From assembly GCA_022575985.1 (NCBI GenBank), contig JAKSXM010000288.1:3065501-3129500 (forward strand): a stretch of DNA of 64,000 nucleotides, written 5' to 3'. Position 1 is the stretch's first letter. Each line of letters begins with the position of its first letter. This DNA is from Anagrus nilaparvatae. Its lineage: Eukaryota; Arthropoda; Insecta; Hymenoptera; Mymaridae. Under the pieces are notes generated by a model. The model searched no databases and was not told where the DNA came from. It saw nothing but the letters and a program-made list of their open reading frames with translations. The position numbers and the translations under genes are program-made. Of this stretch, positions 1 through 10,580 are shown in pieces.

Positions 1-220
1 GCATTAGAGATCCCTTCGATGATTTTTTTTTTAACCCTTAATAATACTCTGAAGTTATATTAAGATTTTTTAGGGTTGTAATGTGGGTTGAAGAAGAAAA
101 AAAATATTTGAAGTGTAAAGAGAAGAGTAGTTAATACACACTATATTTTATTTTTTTTAATTAATCCTTTTTAGGGTAATTTTTTTTTTTATTTTAAAAT
201 ATTTTAATTAATATTTAATA

Positions 221-1626
221 CCGTATAGGAGCCGGTTTTCGATCAGAAGTCACTTTCTTATACCTAGCTGTATCTTTATTTGTTGAAAAATATACTTTAA
301 AATTAATATTTGGAGTTAAATATTGTTGCATTTGATCAGGGAAATCCTATATTTTATTATCCCAATTAAAAAAATATCAAATTTATTGATGGGTAATTTA
401 TAATTTACATTTATTACAAGTGTGCAAGGTAAGGTAATTTCGATAATGCGAATTTAATTTTGATAATAGTATCATTTTGATCGAATTAATTTTCGATAAT
501 TTGAAAATCGCTAAAACTAAGTTAAAATCGTGCGCGTTTTAATAGAATTCTTATAGGTATAACTATACCTATTTCTTAATTCCCTCTTCACTTCTTTTTT
601 CTTGTTTTTTTAATATAAAATACCTATAATAAGAGTAAAATATAGTAAACAATAGATGAACTACACACTTGTATAAGCATGTATTTTAAACATTTATTTA
701 TTAAAATTTGCTTTTTAATTTTAATTAACGAAAGATAATAGTTGATATAATGTTTTTAAAAATCAAGGAAACAAAATAGGCGCCTTATGTAAGCAACCTG
801 CTGTATATGTTCAGTTTGCGCGCGACTTTATTAGGGGTCGTTTAACTGTTTAATTATTTGTGTATTTAAAAGTAAAAACGACATAAATTTTATGAAAAAA
901 GTGTTGGAATATAGTTTTTATATATTTTTAATATTAAAATAAAGGTTTTTTTTCATTTCAAAGCGTGTATACGTAATTTTTATTAAAATCAAAGCATTTA
1001 CAAGCATTTATTGTGTTATAAACAAAGTGATACATAAGTATATAAGTACTTTAAATTGTGTTTATGTGTGTTAGTTTATTAAATATTCTATTAATTATTA
1101 TAAAATATAGTATAAATAATGTAATTATGACAAATTTAGTGTATTATTATTAAATAAATATCATTTAAATTAAAAAAAGTGTAATTAAATTGAAAATATC
1201 GAAAATACCCATACGTGTAAAAAAGTTCGGATTCGATTATCGATATACCTATTTAAAATAAATTTGCAATAAATAAGTGAATATAACCCTTTCCCTTCAT
1301 TTATTAAAGCATCACAACGTAATTAAAAGCATTTTTAGTATTCGGCATAGAGTAGGTATACCTAAAACTCGATTTTAATAGCACACGAGAATTCCTCAAA
1401 ACGATGAGAAAAACCTCCTAAGGTTGTACAAGAGAGCATTTTTCTTATTTTTTTTATTAATTTAAGTTGTTTTTTAATATCGGTAACGTAGAAATAAGTT
1501 CTTTAGGGTTTATAGTTTCATAATAAAACTCGGTTTTAGATCAATTATGCATACTTTTTTATATAAAAGCTAATTTGTGTGTATTTGATCGAAAGCCAAT
1601 ACGTTCGAAAACTGGCTCCTATACGG
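221..1626. mobile_element. TA-flanked terminal-inverted-repeat DNA element, non-coding
   Basis: The two ends are inverted copies: CCGTATAGGAGCCGGTTTTC at the left, and the same sequence with one mismatch at the right read on the other strand (1604-1626). Each end is flanked by TA (219-220 and 1627-1628), which fits a Tc1/mariner-type target duplication. The 1.4-kb interior is AT-rich and has no plausible transposase frame, so this would be a non-autonomous copy. TA is palindromic and common in this DNA, so the superfamily is inference; the inverted ends are seen directly. Confidence 0.7.
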
Positions 1627-2202
1627 TAATCGTTGAATAAATAAAGTATTTTGTTTTATTTTTACTAATTAATATTAAATTTACATAATAAGCTTTATTG
1701 CATGCATTTGAATAGATAGTAAGAAATTTGATAAATACACTTTACAAAAATAATCAGTTTTTTTTTGGCACTAAGTTTTAAATAATTTTTTTTTTGTCCA
1801 TTCCGTTTAAATTATTTAGAATTTATTTACCCTTTTGGTTAATACCTAGTTTTGTGTTTCGGTAATCAGATATACTATAAAATATATAAGTGTCTTAGTT
1901 GATAATGAAAAGAGTGACCTAAAATAGGACAGATATTGAGTCGATAGTATTCAGATTTTCGTATATCTACCCTTGTTCTTACATAATATAATTATAGTCA
2001 AGGATAGTAAGTTGATATTGGGGCGGTATTTTTTTTAGGACAAAGGGTTTTTTTGTTTAGGCATAAAATTTCTTGTTTAAATAAAAAAAAATACGTTTTT
2101 GCCGGTCACTGACAAATAAAAAAATTTTTTCTGCACAGTGGCCACGAAAGTACTTTTCGCAGTTCTCGAAACTGATGGAGGAAAATCGTTTATGACCCTT
2201 AT
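1627..2202. other. AT-rich intergenic DNA
   Basis: Between the left TIR element and the first hairpin I see only AT-rich sequence with short homopolymer runs and no supportable gene or RNA. Confidence 0.5.
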
Positions 2203-2284
2203 TTGGCCAGAAAAGTAAAGAATGCCCCAAATCGCAGTTTATCATTTACGTGTAATTTGAGCCATTCTTTACTTTTCTAGCCAT
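2203..2284. repeat. Perfect-stem hairpin / mini-MITE
   Basis: An inverted repeat of about 30 bp surrounds a loop of about 20 bp. The left arm contains CCAGAAAAGTAAAGAATG and the right arm its near-exact complement. The loop-proximal part (CCCAAATCGCAGTTTA) resembles the hairpin at 40719-40792 (CCCAGATCGCAGTTTA), so this is a dispersed family. It could be a tiny MITE or a small-RNA precursor; nothing in the sequence decides between them. Confidence 0.6.
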
Positions 2285-2474
2285 GGGCCGTAATATATTA
2301 TTATAACCAAAAGTTTATAAAGCGTGGGTAAACGGCGACGTGCATTTGTGTCTTCATAATTAGTCCCTCAAACTTAGGAAAGTTAAATGCAAGGTCACCT
2401 ATTTGAAGGTTACACATTGCAATTTATTTTTATTCAGAGTTTTCTGAAAAAATCACTTAATGCAAATTAATTAA

Positions 2475-2565
2475 TGCAAAACCGCAGCCGCAAAGCAATG
2501 CTCTCAATATGATTGTGTGCACACGTGTTGTGTTGTGCGCATTGCGTTACGACTGCGGTTTTGCA
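2475..2565. repeat. Hairpin with GC-rich stem (GCAAAACCGCAG arms)
   Basis: The left arm begins ATGCAAAACCGCAG and the right arm ends CTGCGGTTTTGCA. The complementarity continues inward through GCAATGC/GCATTGC, giving a stem of about 27 bp around a TG-rich loop that contains GTGCACAC. It stands out against its AT-rich surroundings and is probably a short non-autonomous element. Confidence 0.6.
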
Positions 2566-5361
2566 GTTACAGAGGTCTGAAGAAGTAGGATATACCAAAA
2601 GTTCTGATAAATAAAGGCTTTTTATCAACTTTTATTTTTTGGTTTTTTGGGGCTGAAATTCGGGATATAGAGCAGCTAGGAGGTCCCACGAGGTTTTAAA
2701 AATCGCTTAGGTCCTGTAAATACACCTATTAAAGGATATAAAAAAGTTAACCGTTTTGTTATTATGAACAATATGAACATATTTTGTTATATAAACCTGT
2801 TTTTTGGTGCTTATAGCCCCCCGAAAAAAACGAAATCCGACCTTAAAATTTGTTTTTGAACCAAAAAAAGTTTTGTAAAAGATGAGCCTTGTGGATATTA
2901 ATTCTTACAAACTCCGTATCCAAGAAGACTAAATTCATGGATCCAATCTAGTCTTCATGACCTTATCCTTGATTATAGTTTTTGGTCTTATTTCCTGTAG
3001 TACATCAATGTCTATATAATAGCAATATACTTGTGCTGTTCCATATAATGGTCTTGTCATGAAAAAAATTGGCGAAATTTACCAATTTTGCACTCTAGAA
3101 GCGCACAAAGATTTGATATTAGTATATATTTTTGGATATTTTTTGCGCAGCTAAAAGCTATAGGAAACTTTTTTTTCGCATCCTCTTGCACTTAATTTTT
3201 TAGAATATATTTATTTATATTTCTATGGTTAAGAAGCTAAAATCTGTGGTTCCTCAATATATTAGAATAACTTTTGAAACAAAAAATTATTATTTTAAAT
3301 TTTCTAGTAACTTTTTGCTGTGAAAAAGCTCAATTATATTTATTGGTCCTGAATGGAAATGGCAATGGAAAATGTACAGAGGAATTTTTTCCCCGCAAAA
3401 TAATGTTTTAAATTTTGGCTTTTCAAACTATAAAATTAAAACTGAATTTTAATTGAAAAATAATGCCTATGATAATTTGATTTAGAGCTTAATTATTTAT
3501 AAATAAAACTCATATAAACTTCATAATTATAGTTATAAAATATTAAAAAAGATAAAAAAAAGGAGGGTTAATTTTCTGTTTTCCACTTTTACGTATATTT
3601 TTAGCAATAGAAAAATCTAGAGTGTACGGAAATGCGCGCGCAATATGGTTGCAGTGGAGGTCATCCACCTGAAAGGTCGGGGTCACGTTCTCGAATTATA
3701 CTCTATGTGCTTTTTAGTAGGTGTATTAGTGAGGAGGGTTGACATTAGTAAGAGGGGTAAAACAGGGTTCTTAGTATTATATATTATAGAGATAGAAAAT
3801 GAGTAAAAGAGAGAAAAATACGTAATATTACCATAGCAACCCCTATAATATACGTTTATAATATGCAGTCAAGGCTAGACTACCGGGTTTTCCGGTCTAC
3901 AAGGGCTGAAAAGAAAAAAGAAAGACTCGCTTAAACTTTTATTATAAATTGCGAATGTGTATGTGCATTCTATGGGCTAAAAAATCATAAAAGACTGTTA
4001 CTAATGTCGCGTGGGTGAGACGTCTCTCGATATTATATTATAATATGTAAAAATATGCCTGCAGAGATTTTTTCCCCCTCAGATTTCTACATTTAATTTT
4101 CTAACTCACTGTATAACCCTTTTTTTTACTGGTAGACCGGGATATAGAAACTTGATAAATATTTTATGATTATAATTATTCTTATAGAACAATTAGACAT
4201 TTTTTATATCGGAATAGAATGATTGATGAGTATAATAGCATTATTGTGACTTATGGAAAAAAAAATTTATTCAAACGAATGAATTATTTGTATCATGGGA
4301 ATTATTAATAAAACAATGGATTTAATTTATCTATGTAGATTGAAAATATATCTTTGAATATCTAGGGCAAAAAAAGACTATTTTCTGACCTGGGTGGGCC
4401 GTGTTTTAACCCTTTATATGTAAAAAAATATCTTACTAAACTTTTTATAAAAATGTTTATTATGTCGAATGCAATTACTGTCCCTCGGGCCCTTAAACCT
4501 CAACATTTGGCAAAAACATACTTTTTACAAGACTTATTATATTGATGCTTATCAATAAATATGAGCAGCAAGAGAAATTCATAGCAGTTGAAAATGTTTA
4601 AACTAAATTCGAAAAATATTTGGGCTATATAATCGTTAATTGAGTTTTATTTGCTTGGAAAAATGTATTTTATGAGATAAATAAAATAGAGAAAATATTT
4701 AACATAGAAAAGTATTTTTACTTCCTTTTAACTAAAATTAAAAAATTGGGACTCTAGGGGTTCTATCATTGTATCGCATTAAAATAATTATTTCCGGGCA
4801 TCTTAATTGTATGTAACAATCAATTTGGACTAAAAATAATCAATATTTACCATTTTAACTCTTACATAGATTAAAAACAGCCTAAGATGCAAGAAAAAGT
4901 AATAAACCAAATTTGAAAAAAGCAAAAAATAAAAACAGGTTTTCTAGCTTATAAATGTCCAAATATTGTTAAAAAACGATGCTAAATCCTTGTTTGAATT
5001 AGTTTTGAACTTGTTTTAATTAATCCCGAAAAATACCGTGAAAAACCCCTGAAATAAAAATTTTTTAAAATCGGGTAACTCAGTTACGAAAAAAGGCAGT
5101 TTTTGACATAAAAGTGGAAAAATTTTTTTGGCACCCATCGCCGATTTCTTGTTCACGATTTTTTTTTGATTTTCTGAAGGTTCAAACTACCTGATAGCAC
5201 GGGTCTTATCGATGTGCCTTCAAATTTTTTTTTCGATTTTTGCCTCGTTTATAATTTTAATCCAAAAAAAATGGCTTGAAAAACGTCACTTTTTCACCCC
5301 CCCCCCCCTCTAAAAGCGTCAATTTTTGACCCCCCCCCACCTAAAAACGTCACTTTTTCAG
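2566..5361. other. Intergenic AT-rich DNA without recognisable gene
   Basis: No long open frame, RNA gene or clear element boundary was found here. Isolated GC-richer patches occur around 3630-3710 and 3870-3910 without interpretable coding content. Poly-C tracts start near 5299, where the repeat family of the next feature begins. Confidence 0.4.
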
Positions 5362-5723
5362 CCCCCCCTGTCGAGCCAAACTTTTTCAAATACCCCATGC
5401 AATGAACATGTTCCATGTTGGTTCCATGTTAAAATTTATAACCGGTTTGTGTAACTACACAACCAACGAGCATGGAACATGTTCACTCATAACAGTAATA
5501 AATTCAAAACCGAAATTACAATAAATCCTGAAATATAAATTATGCTAAGTCCATAAACTTAAAGTATTCTAAGTTGCCTGATCAGGTCCTGACTCCCACT
5601 TCAAATTATTCTAAGTCCATTTCACCCCCCCCCCTTAAAAACGTTAATTTTTGACCACTCCCCCCCCCTGCCGAACCAAACTTTTTCAAATAACCCATCC
5701 AATGAACATGTTCCATGTTAAAA
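5362..5723. repeat. 300-bp repeat with poly-C tracts, about 1.2 tandem copies
   Basis: The block GCCAAACTTTTTCAAATA followed by ATGAACATGTTCCATGTT occurs near 5375 and again near 5675, a period of 300 bp. Between them lie ACCGGTTTGTGTAACTACAC and runs of C. The same unit recurs at 7607-7905 and, more diverged, at 15266-15612. The first two copies lie downstream of the two kinase-like genes, which suggests the repeat was carried along with, or took part in, the duplication of those genes. Confidence 0.75.
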
Positions 5724-5783
5724 GGAAAATACATAAAGTACAATAAATGAATGCAAAAAAAAATTTTTTTATTCCTAAGTATT

Positions 5784-5789
5784 TTTATT
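5784..5789 (-). promoter_or_regulatory. Poly(A) signal of first kinase-like gene
   Basis: AATAAA on the minus strand lies 26 bases after the stop codon of the gene at 5815-7023. The position suits a polyadenylation signal, but the motif is common in AT-rich DNA. Confidence 0.4.
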
Positions 5790-5814
5790 TTACAAAAATA
5801 GGTATGGTTAACTT

Positions 5815-7023
5815 CTATAACGTTTTAATGTAAGCATTTAAATCTTCAACAAGTTCAACAATTTTTTTTCTATTAACTTTATCATTATTTATACATTCAA
5901 ATATTAGTTTTGAATGAGTTTCACGTGTAAAATCTGCATTATCTTCAGTGTGACATTTATTGCGTAAAATAAAGGACATTGGAACATACATCGTTGCTTT
6001 TAATAATCCATGTATTTTTTTATCCTCGTATACACGGTTAACTTCTTTCAAATTAATCAATTTGTTTTTTGTATTATTTTTTCTGAGTGATTTTTTAAGT
6101 TCTAAATAATAATTTTTTATTAATTTTTTTTCATTCTTAATTCGGAAATCTTTATTCAAATTATTAAAAATAAATTCTGCAAGATCTACACCAAAACTTT
6201 GATAAGTTATTGCTTGAAAATCAACAAGACGTGAATTACTGTTACTATCAAACATTAAATTTCTCATATGCAAATCACGATGGCATAAGACATTTATTTC
6301 TTTATCATTGATTTTGATTTTTTCTAAAGCTAAGTTCACAGACTTATCGACAAAATCTGAATTATAATTCAATTTATTCGCAAATATTTTAATTACATCA
6401 ATTATCGTTTTCATCATTGACAAATTAAGCGTTTTAGAAGTAAAGAATCTTTCACCTACAAAACCAGGATAAAAATTTTTTATCGAGACATTGGTTACTG
6501 ATTCAGCAATTATTGAAGAAGCATGCATACGTGCAATGGTTTTTACAGCTGATGATAATTCTTGAAAACTTACATTTGTGTCTCTTGTTTTGAATCCACT
6601 GTTTTCCAAATTTTCAAGAACGATTATGTTTTTATTGGCTGCATAAGATTTAGGGAGCCAAGGTTCCATACGAATTTTAGTAGACAATATTGGATTTTCT
6701 TTCGAGTAAAAAGTGCTTTCTATTTTAAACAAATCATCTGAATCATTTTCAGATATTGAACCTCCAGTATGAGTTTTAAAAAATAAAGTATCTTGAATTT
6801 TTTTTCCTGACTGATCGCTGACAATTATGGTTAAAAAATGTTGTTTGGAACCATAACCAATAGTACGATTAGCAAATGGACTAGTTTCTGCTGATATTAT
6901 ATTTACATTTGGACCAAATCGATTTCTTACAACTTCATCTAAAATTTCTTTGCTTATATCAGACTTCGTTGTTGACACAAAAATCAGTAAACTTAGAAAA
7001 ATAGACAAGCCAAAAAGTAACAT
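5815..7023 (-). CDS. Secreted EcKinase/CHK-like protein, copy 1
   Basis: A single-exon, 402-residue protein of the ecdysteroid-kinase-like (CHK/EcKinase) family, related to aminoglycoside and choline phosphotransferases. Visible motifs are a candidate ATP-binding lysine at K83 (FFKTH), the catalytic Brenner loop CHRDLHMRNLMFD (H248, D250, N255), the metal-binding D268 in LVDFQ, and GVDLAEF after it. The family normally phosphorylates small molecules such as ecdysteroids inside the cell. Here residues 1-20 form a clear signal peptide (hydrophobic core LLFGLSIFLSLLIFV), so the product is predicted to be secreted or lumenal. The start is secure because an in-frame TGA lies four codons upstream. 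Length is normal for the family. A close paralogue follows at 8588-9814 in the same orientation. The substrate is unknown. Confidence 0.88.
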   Translation of the reverse strand: MLLFGLSIFLSLLIFVSTTKSDISKEILDEVVRNRFGPNVNIISAETSPFANRTIGYGSKQHFLTIIVSDQSGKKIQDTLFFKTHTGGSISENDSDDLFKIESTFYSKENPILSTKIRMEPWLPKSYAANKNIIVLENLENSGFKTRDTNVSFQELSSAVKTIARMHASSIIAESVTNVSIKNFYPGFVGERFFTSKTLNLSMMKTIIDVIKIFANKLNYNSDFVDKSVNLALEKIKINDKEINVLCHRDLHMRNLMFDSNSNSRLVDFQAITYQSFGVDLAEFIFNNLNKDFRIKNEKKLIKNYYLELKKSLRKNNTKNKLINLKEVNRVYEDKKIHGLLKATMYVPMSFILRNKCHTEDNADFTRETHSKLIFECINNDKVNRKKIVELVEDLNAYIKTL

Positions 7024-7606
7024 ATTTAAATCAAATATACGTAACTAGAAATGGTATTCAAAAAAACTTCTGCAAAAAAATATTTTTATTTAAAAAATGA
7101 CGCACTGTTTTAAATCAAAGAAACTTCAAAAAAATTAAATATACCAAAATTTTTTTATTTTTGATATATATATGCAAATTTATAAACTTATCAGTAATAA
7201 ATTTTAAAAAAGGAGATTAACTTGAAATTATATTTAAAATTTTTTATGAAAAACAAATATTTCAAGGTAATCCTGGTGCAGAAGTCATTGCACTCTCAGT
7301 GACAACTGATCACTCTACTGTCAAAACATATAATAGATAGATAGGTAGAACTTTATTTGTCAATAAAAAAAGAGTAAATATACATTTCATTGATCATAAC
7401 AATTGTTTACAATATTCTAAGTAAGTAAATTATATCTGAATAATTTATTCAATAAATTGAGCTAACAATTGTTTGGATATTTCGCCTCTGCCTAATTAGC
7501 GTGAGGCTCGTCAGTAGCCTTTTCGTAGATACCTACGAATAATAATTTTTGTATAAAACAAAAAAACAAAAAAAAAAAACAATTTTTTTAAATAATAAAT
7601 TATGTT
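7024..7606. other. Intergenic spacer upstream of kinase-like copy 1
   Basis: AT-rich sequence holding the presumed promoter of the minus-strand gene. A short open stretch at about 7261-7340 (+) reads as an unidentified 25-codon remnant ending in TAG. There is no clear TATA element. Confidence 0.35.
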
Positions 7607-7905
7607 AAAAAATTTATAACCGGTTTGTGTAACTACACAACCAACGAACATGGAATTTGTTCACTCATAATAGTAATAAATCCAAAAACCGAAATTTCAA
7701 TAAATTCTGAAATTTAAATTATCCTAAGTCCATAAACTTAAATTATTCTAAGTTTTTGTTGTTATCAGGGCCTGATCCTGACTCCCACTTCAAATTATTC
7801 AAAGTCCATTTAACCCCCCCCCCCCTAAAAACGTCATTTTTTCACCCCCCTGCCGAGCCAAACTTTTTCAAATACCCCATCCAATGAACATGTTCCATGT
7901 TAAAA
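7607..7905. repeat. Second copy of the 300-bp poly-C repeat
   Basis: Starts TTATAACCGGTTTGTGTAAC and runs through the CTAAGTCCATAAACTTAAA block, poly-C tracts and GCCAAACTTTTTCAAATA to ATGAACATGTTCCATGTT. It matches 5430-5723 closely. It lies between the two kinase-like genes, downstream of copy 2. Confidence 0.75.
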
Positions 7906-8054
7906 TGTGAGAACTTACTTCGATGAATTATAACATATGTATTTTTAGTACAATTTAATTTATTTCAAACAATAAATTTAAGTATTAATGTATACAATCG
8001 AAAATGTAATATATGTATAATATTTGATAATCATTTTATCACAATCAACATATT

Positions 8055-8462
8055 ATATATTCTAGAGTTGTCTTTTCTTTAGGTATGTATTTAGTAAGTG
8101 CATCATGTAAGAGGGCTTTTGAAGACGTAAAATTTTGTAAATCATTATGCGATGATATTGACTTTTTTAGGGGGGGGGGGTTGAAATGGACTTAGAATAT
8201 TTTCACTTTAGGGACCTTTGGTGTAGAAGTACTTTATTCGAGGTATTTAAGAAAAGTTCGTCAGTATAATCCAGATTTTCTGAATCTGATGTAGATAATC
8301 CTGCAAAATGGGTAAAAAGGTCATTTAGTGAGAAACCATGAAGATCTCTCTTTGGACTATGCAATAAAACTAGATGCCTTAATTCGCGCTATAGATCTTG
8401 ATTGGCATTGAGTGAATTTGACTTATAGTGTTCTCGAAGGGTTAATTGCAGATCTGATAAAA
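8055..8462 (-). pseudogene. Unidentified coding remnant, broken
   Basis: On the minus strand, 8462-8215 is open for about 80 codons apart from one TAG. It has unbiased, protein-like composition (for example HSPKRDLHGFSLNDLF and DSENLDYTDELFLN). A second short open stretch at about 8170-8060 (SKALLHDALTKYIPKE) follows after a poly-G tract (8168-8180). The two may be halves of one gene or retroelement split by that tract. I do not recognise the family; a retroelement origin is a guess. Confidence 0.4.
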
Positions 8463-8535
8463 TTTTCCTAAATATCTAATAAAAAAGAAATAAAAGAAAA
8501 AATTAAACAAGTTTAAAATTTTTGTAAATTCTTAT

Positions 8536-8541
8536 TTTATT
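8536..8541 (-). promoter_or_regulatory. Poly(A) signal of second kinase-like gene
   Basis: AATAAA on the minus strand, 47 bases after the stop codon of the gene at 8588-9814. Confidence 0.4.
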
Positions 8542-8587
8542 CAAAAACAAAAATTTTACATTCAGAGTGTATTTGCTAAAATACATA

Positions 8588-9814
8588 TTATTTGACGTAA
8601 GCAATTAATTCTTTAACAAGATTAAATAATCTTTCTTTATCAACTTTATCATAGCTTATACACTGAAATAAAAGTTTTGAAAAAATTTCATTATCGTCAT
8701 AAAATTGAATATCATTAGCAGAAAAATATTTAGAACACTTATTATCAAAGATAAAGTACATTGGAATATACATGACTGATTTTAATATTCCATGAATTTT
8801 TTTATTTTCGTAAATGCGATTAATATTTTTAAAATTAATTAATTTATTTTTAATCTTATTTTTTAAAAGTGATTTTTTAAATTCTTTGTAATAAATTTTA
8901 ATTAATTTTTTTTCAGTTTTTTTACGTAAATTTTTATCTAAATTGTTGTAAATAAATTCTGCAAGATCTACACCAATACTTTGATAACTTACTGTTTGAT
9001 AATCAATAAGTCGGCAATTATTTTTTTTATCGAACATTAAATTTCTGAACTGTAAGTCACGATGGCACAAAACATTTATTTCACTATCATTAATTTTGAT
9101 TTTCTCTAAAGCTAAGTTCAAAGACTTTTTAACCAACAATAGATCATAATTTAATTTATTCGCAGCTATTTTAATCACATCGATTGCTGCTTTTATAAAT
9201 GTCGCATTGAATGATTCTTTAGTAAAAAATTTTTCACTTACAAAACCCGGGTAAAAATTTTTTATCGACATATTCGTTAGTGATTCTGCTATCATTGATG
9301 ATGCATGAAATCTAGCGATAGCTTTCATAGCTGAAGCAAATTCATTGGAATTTATATTTTCAATATTCCTTTTGACTTTGAACCCACTGTTTTCTAAATT
9401 TTCAAGAACAATGATATTTTCTTGAGCTGCGTAAGACTTAGGATGCCAAGATTCCATATGAATTTTCTCAGATAATAACGGATTTTCTTTAGAGTAAAAT
9501 TTGCTTTCCATTAAAAATATATCTTTAATACCTTTTTCTGGAATTGAAGATTTTACTGGGTGAGTTTTAAAAAAGAAAGTATCTTGACTTTTTTTTCCTG
9601 ACTGATCGCTGACAATTATGGTTAAAAAATGTTGTTTGGAGCCATAACCAATAGTGCGATTAGCAAATGCACTTGTTTCTGCTAAAATTATTGTAGAATT
9701 TTGGCCAAATCTATTTTTCACAACTTCATCTAAAATTTCTTTGCTTATCTCATCTTCTGCTACTGATAAGAAAATCAGTAAATTTAAAACAATTGGAATA
9801 CCAATAATTAACAT
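8588..9814 (-). CDS. Secreted EcKinase/CHK-like protein, copy 2
   Basis: A single-exon, 408-residue paralogue of the protein at 5815-7023, aligned over its whole length. Long blocks are identical, such as FANRTIGYGSKQHFLT from residue 50 and the DQSGKK that follows. The catalytic loop is CHRDLQFRNLMFD (H251, D253, N258), and the metal site is D271 in LIDYQ, where copy 1 has DFQ. K83 in FFKTH is kept. Residues 1-19 form a signal peptide (LIIGIPIVLNLLIFLSV), so export is predicted here too. An in-frame TAA lies two codons upstream of the ATG, so the start is firm. The C-terminal third is rich in lysine and asparagine and is the most diverged part. Both copies keep full frames and catalytic residues, which suggests both are under selection. 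Substrate and target compartment are unknown. Confidence 0.88.
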   Translation of the reverse strand: MLIIGIPIVLNLLIFLSVAEDEISKEILDEVVKNRFGQNSTIILAETSAFANRTIGYGSKQHFLTIIVSDQSGKKSQDTFFFKTHPVKSSIPEKGIKDIFLMESKFYSKENPLLSEKIHMESWHPKSYAAQENIIVLENLENSGFKVKRNIENINSNEFASAMKAIARFHASSMIAESLTNMSIKNFYPGFVSEKFFTKESFNATFIKAAIDVIKIAANKLNYDLLLVKKSLNLALEKIKINDSEINVLCHRDLQFRNLMFDKKNNCRLIDYQTVSYQSIGVDLAEFIYNNLDKNLRKKTEKKLIKIYYKEFKKSLLKNKIKNKLINFKNINRIYENKKIHGILKSVMYIPMYFIFDNKCSKYFSANDIQFYDDNEIFSKLLFQCISYDKVDKERLFNLVKELIAYVK

Positions 9815-10580
9815 CTTTTACACAGTTATTGAACTTCAAATAAAATAGTAATGAATAGTTTTTTTTCAACTGTTACAAATAGAACTTTTATAGAAGATTT
9901 GAATTTATTTTAAAAAAATAATAGAATCATAATCTTCATTAGTTTTCATAATTTTATAGCTACGTATTTGTAGATAATTTTTCACCTTATCAATAAATAA
10001 AAGAAGAAGAAAAAGATTATGAATAGTAAAAGTCTTAAATAGAGTATTGAACTTTCTAGTAATAAAATTTTAATCAGAATTACTTTTATTAGTATCATAA
10101 AAAAAATTTTGAATTTAGTATATTATATAATTAATATTAATTTTTATTATATGTGTATTAGATTTATGTAGATAACTTCAAAATATCTATAAATACTATT
10201 AATCCTAAAATCGTAGTTTTAGTTACGTAAACCCAAAAAAAGACTGTTATAAATGAATCAGATCAGATAGTTTGCTGTTCTGCTTTCCCAATTTTCACCT
10301 GGTAAAATTTCGAAAAATAAATTTATCGTTTTTTTCTCAATCTAACCTGGATAAATCAAATTAGGGCACTGACAGAATTCAATATCAGAAATTATATTGG
10401 GGTGGGGCTCCTGGTGGGTATTTTTGGTAACTAAAAAGAAATTCCATATCCAAAAATTTTTTTAATTCAATAAGTCAATTAACTTTTTTAAGCCACTAAA
10501 GTAAAATTTTATGGCCAAGTTTACTTTTTATAAGTATATGGTTTCTTGGTAAAAAGGAAAGTGGAAAACTATCATGCTTA
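9815..10580. other. Intergenic spacer
   Basis: AT-rich DNA upstream of kinase-like copy 2, which must hold its promoter. No distinct motif or element was recognised up to the fold-back element. Confidence 0.35.

Noticed and set aside
2057..2245. 62-codon minus-strand frame
   Set aside because: It covers the hairpin and low-complexity DNA, and its codon content is that of random AT-rich sequence.
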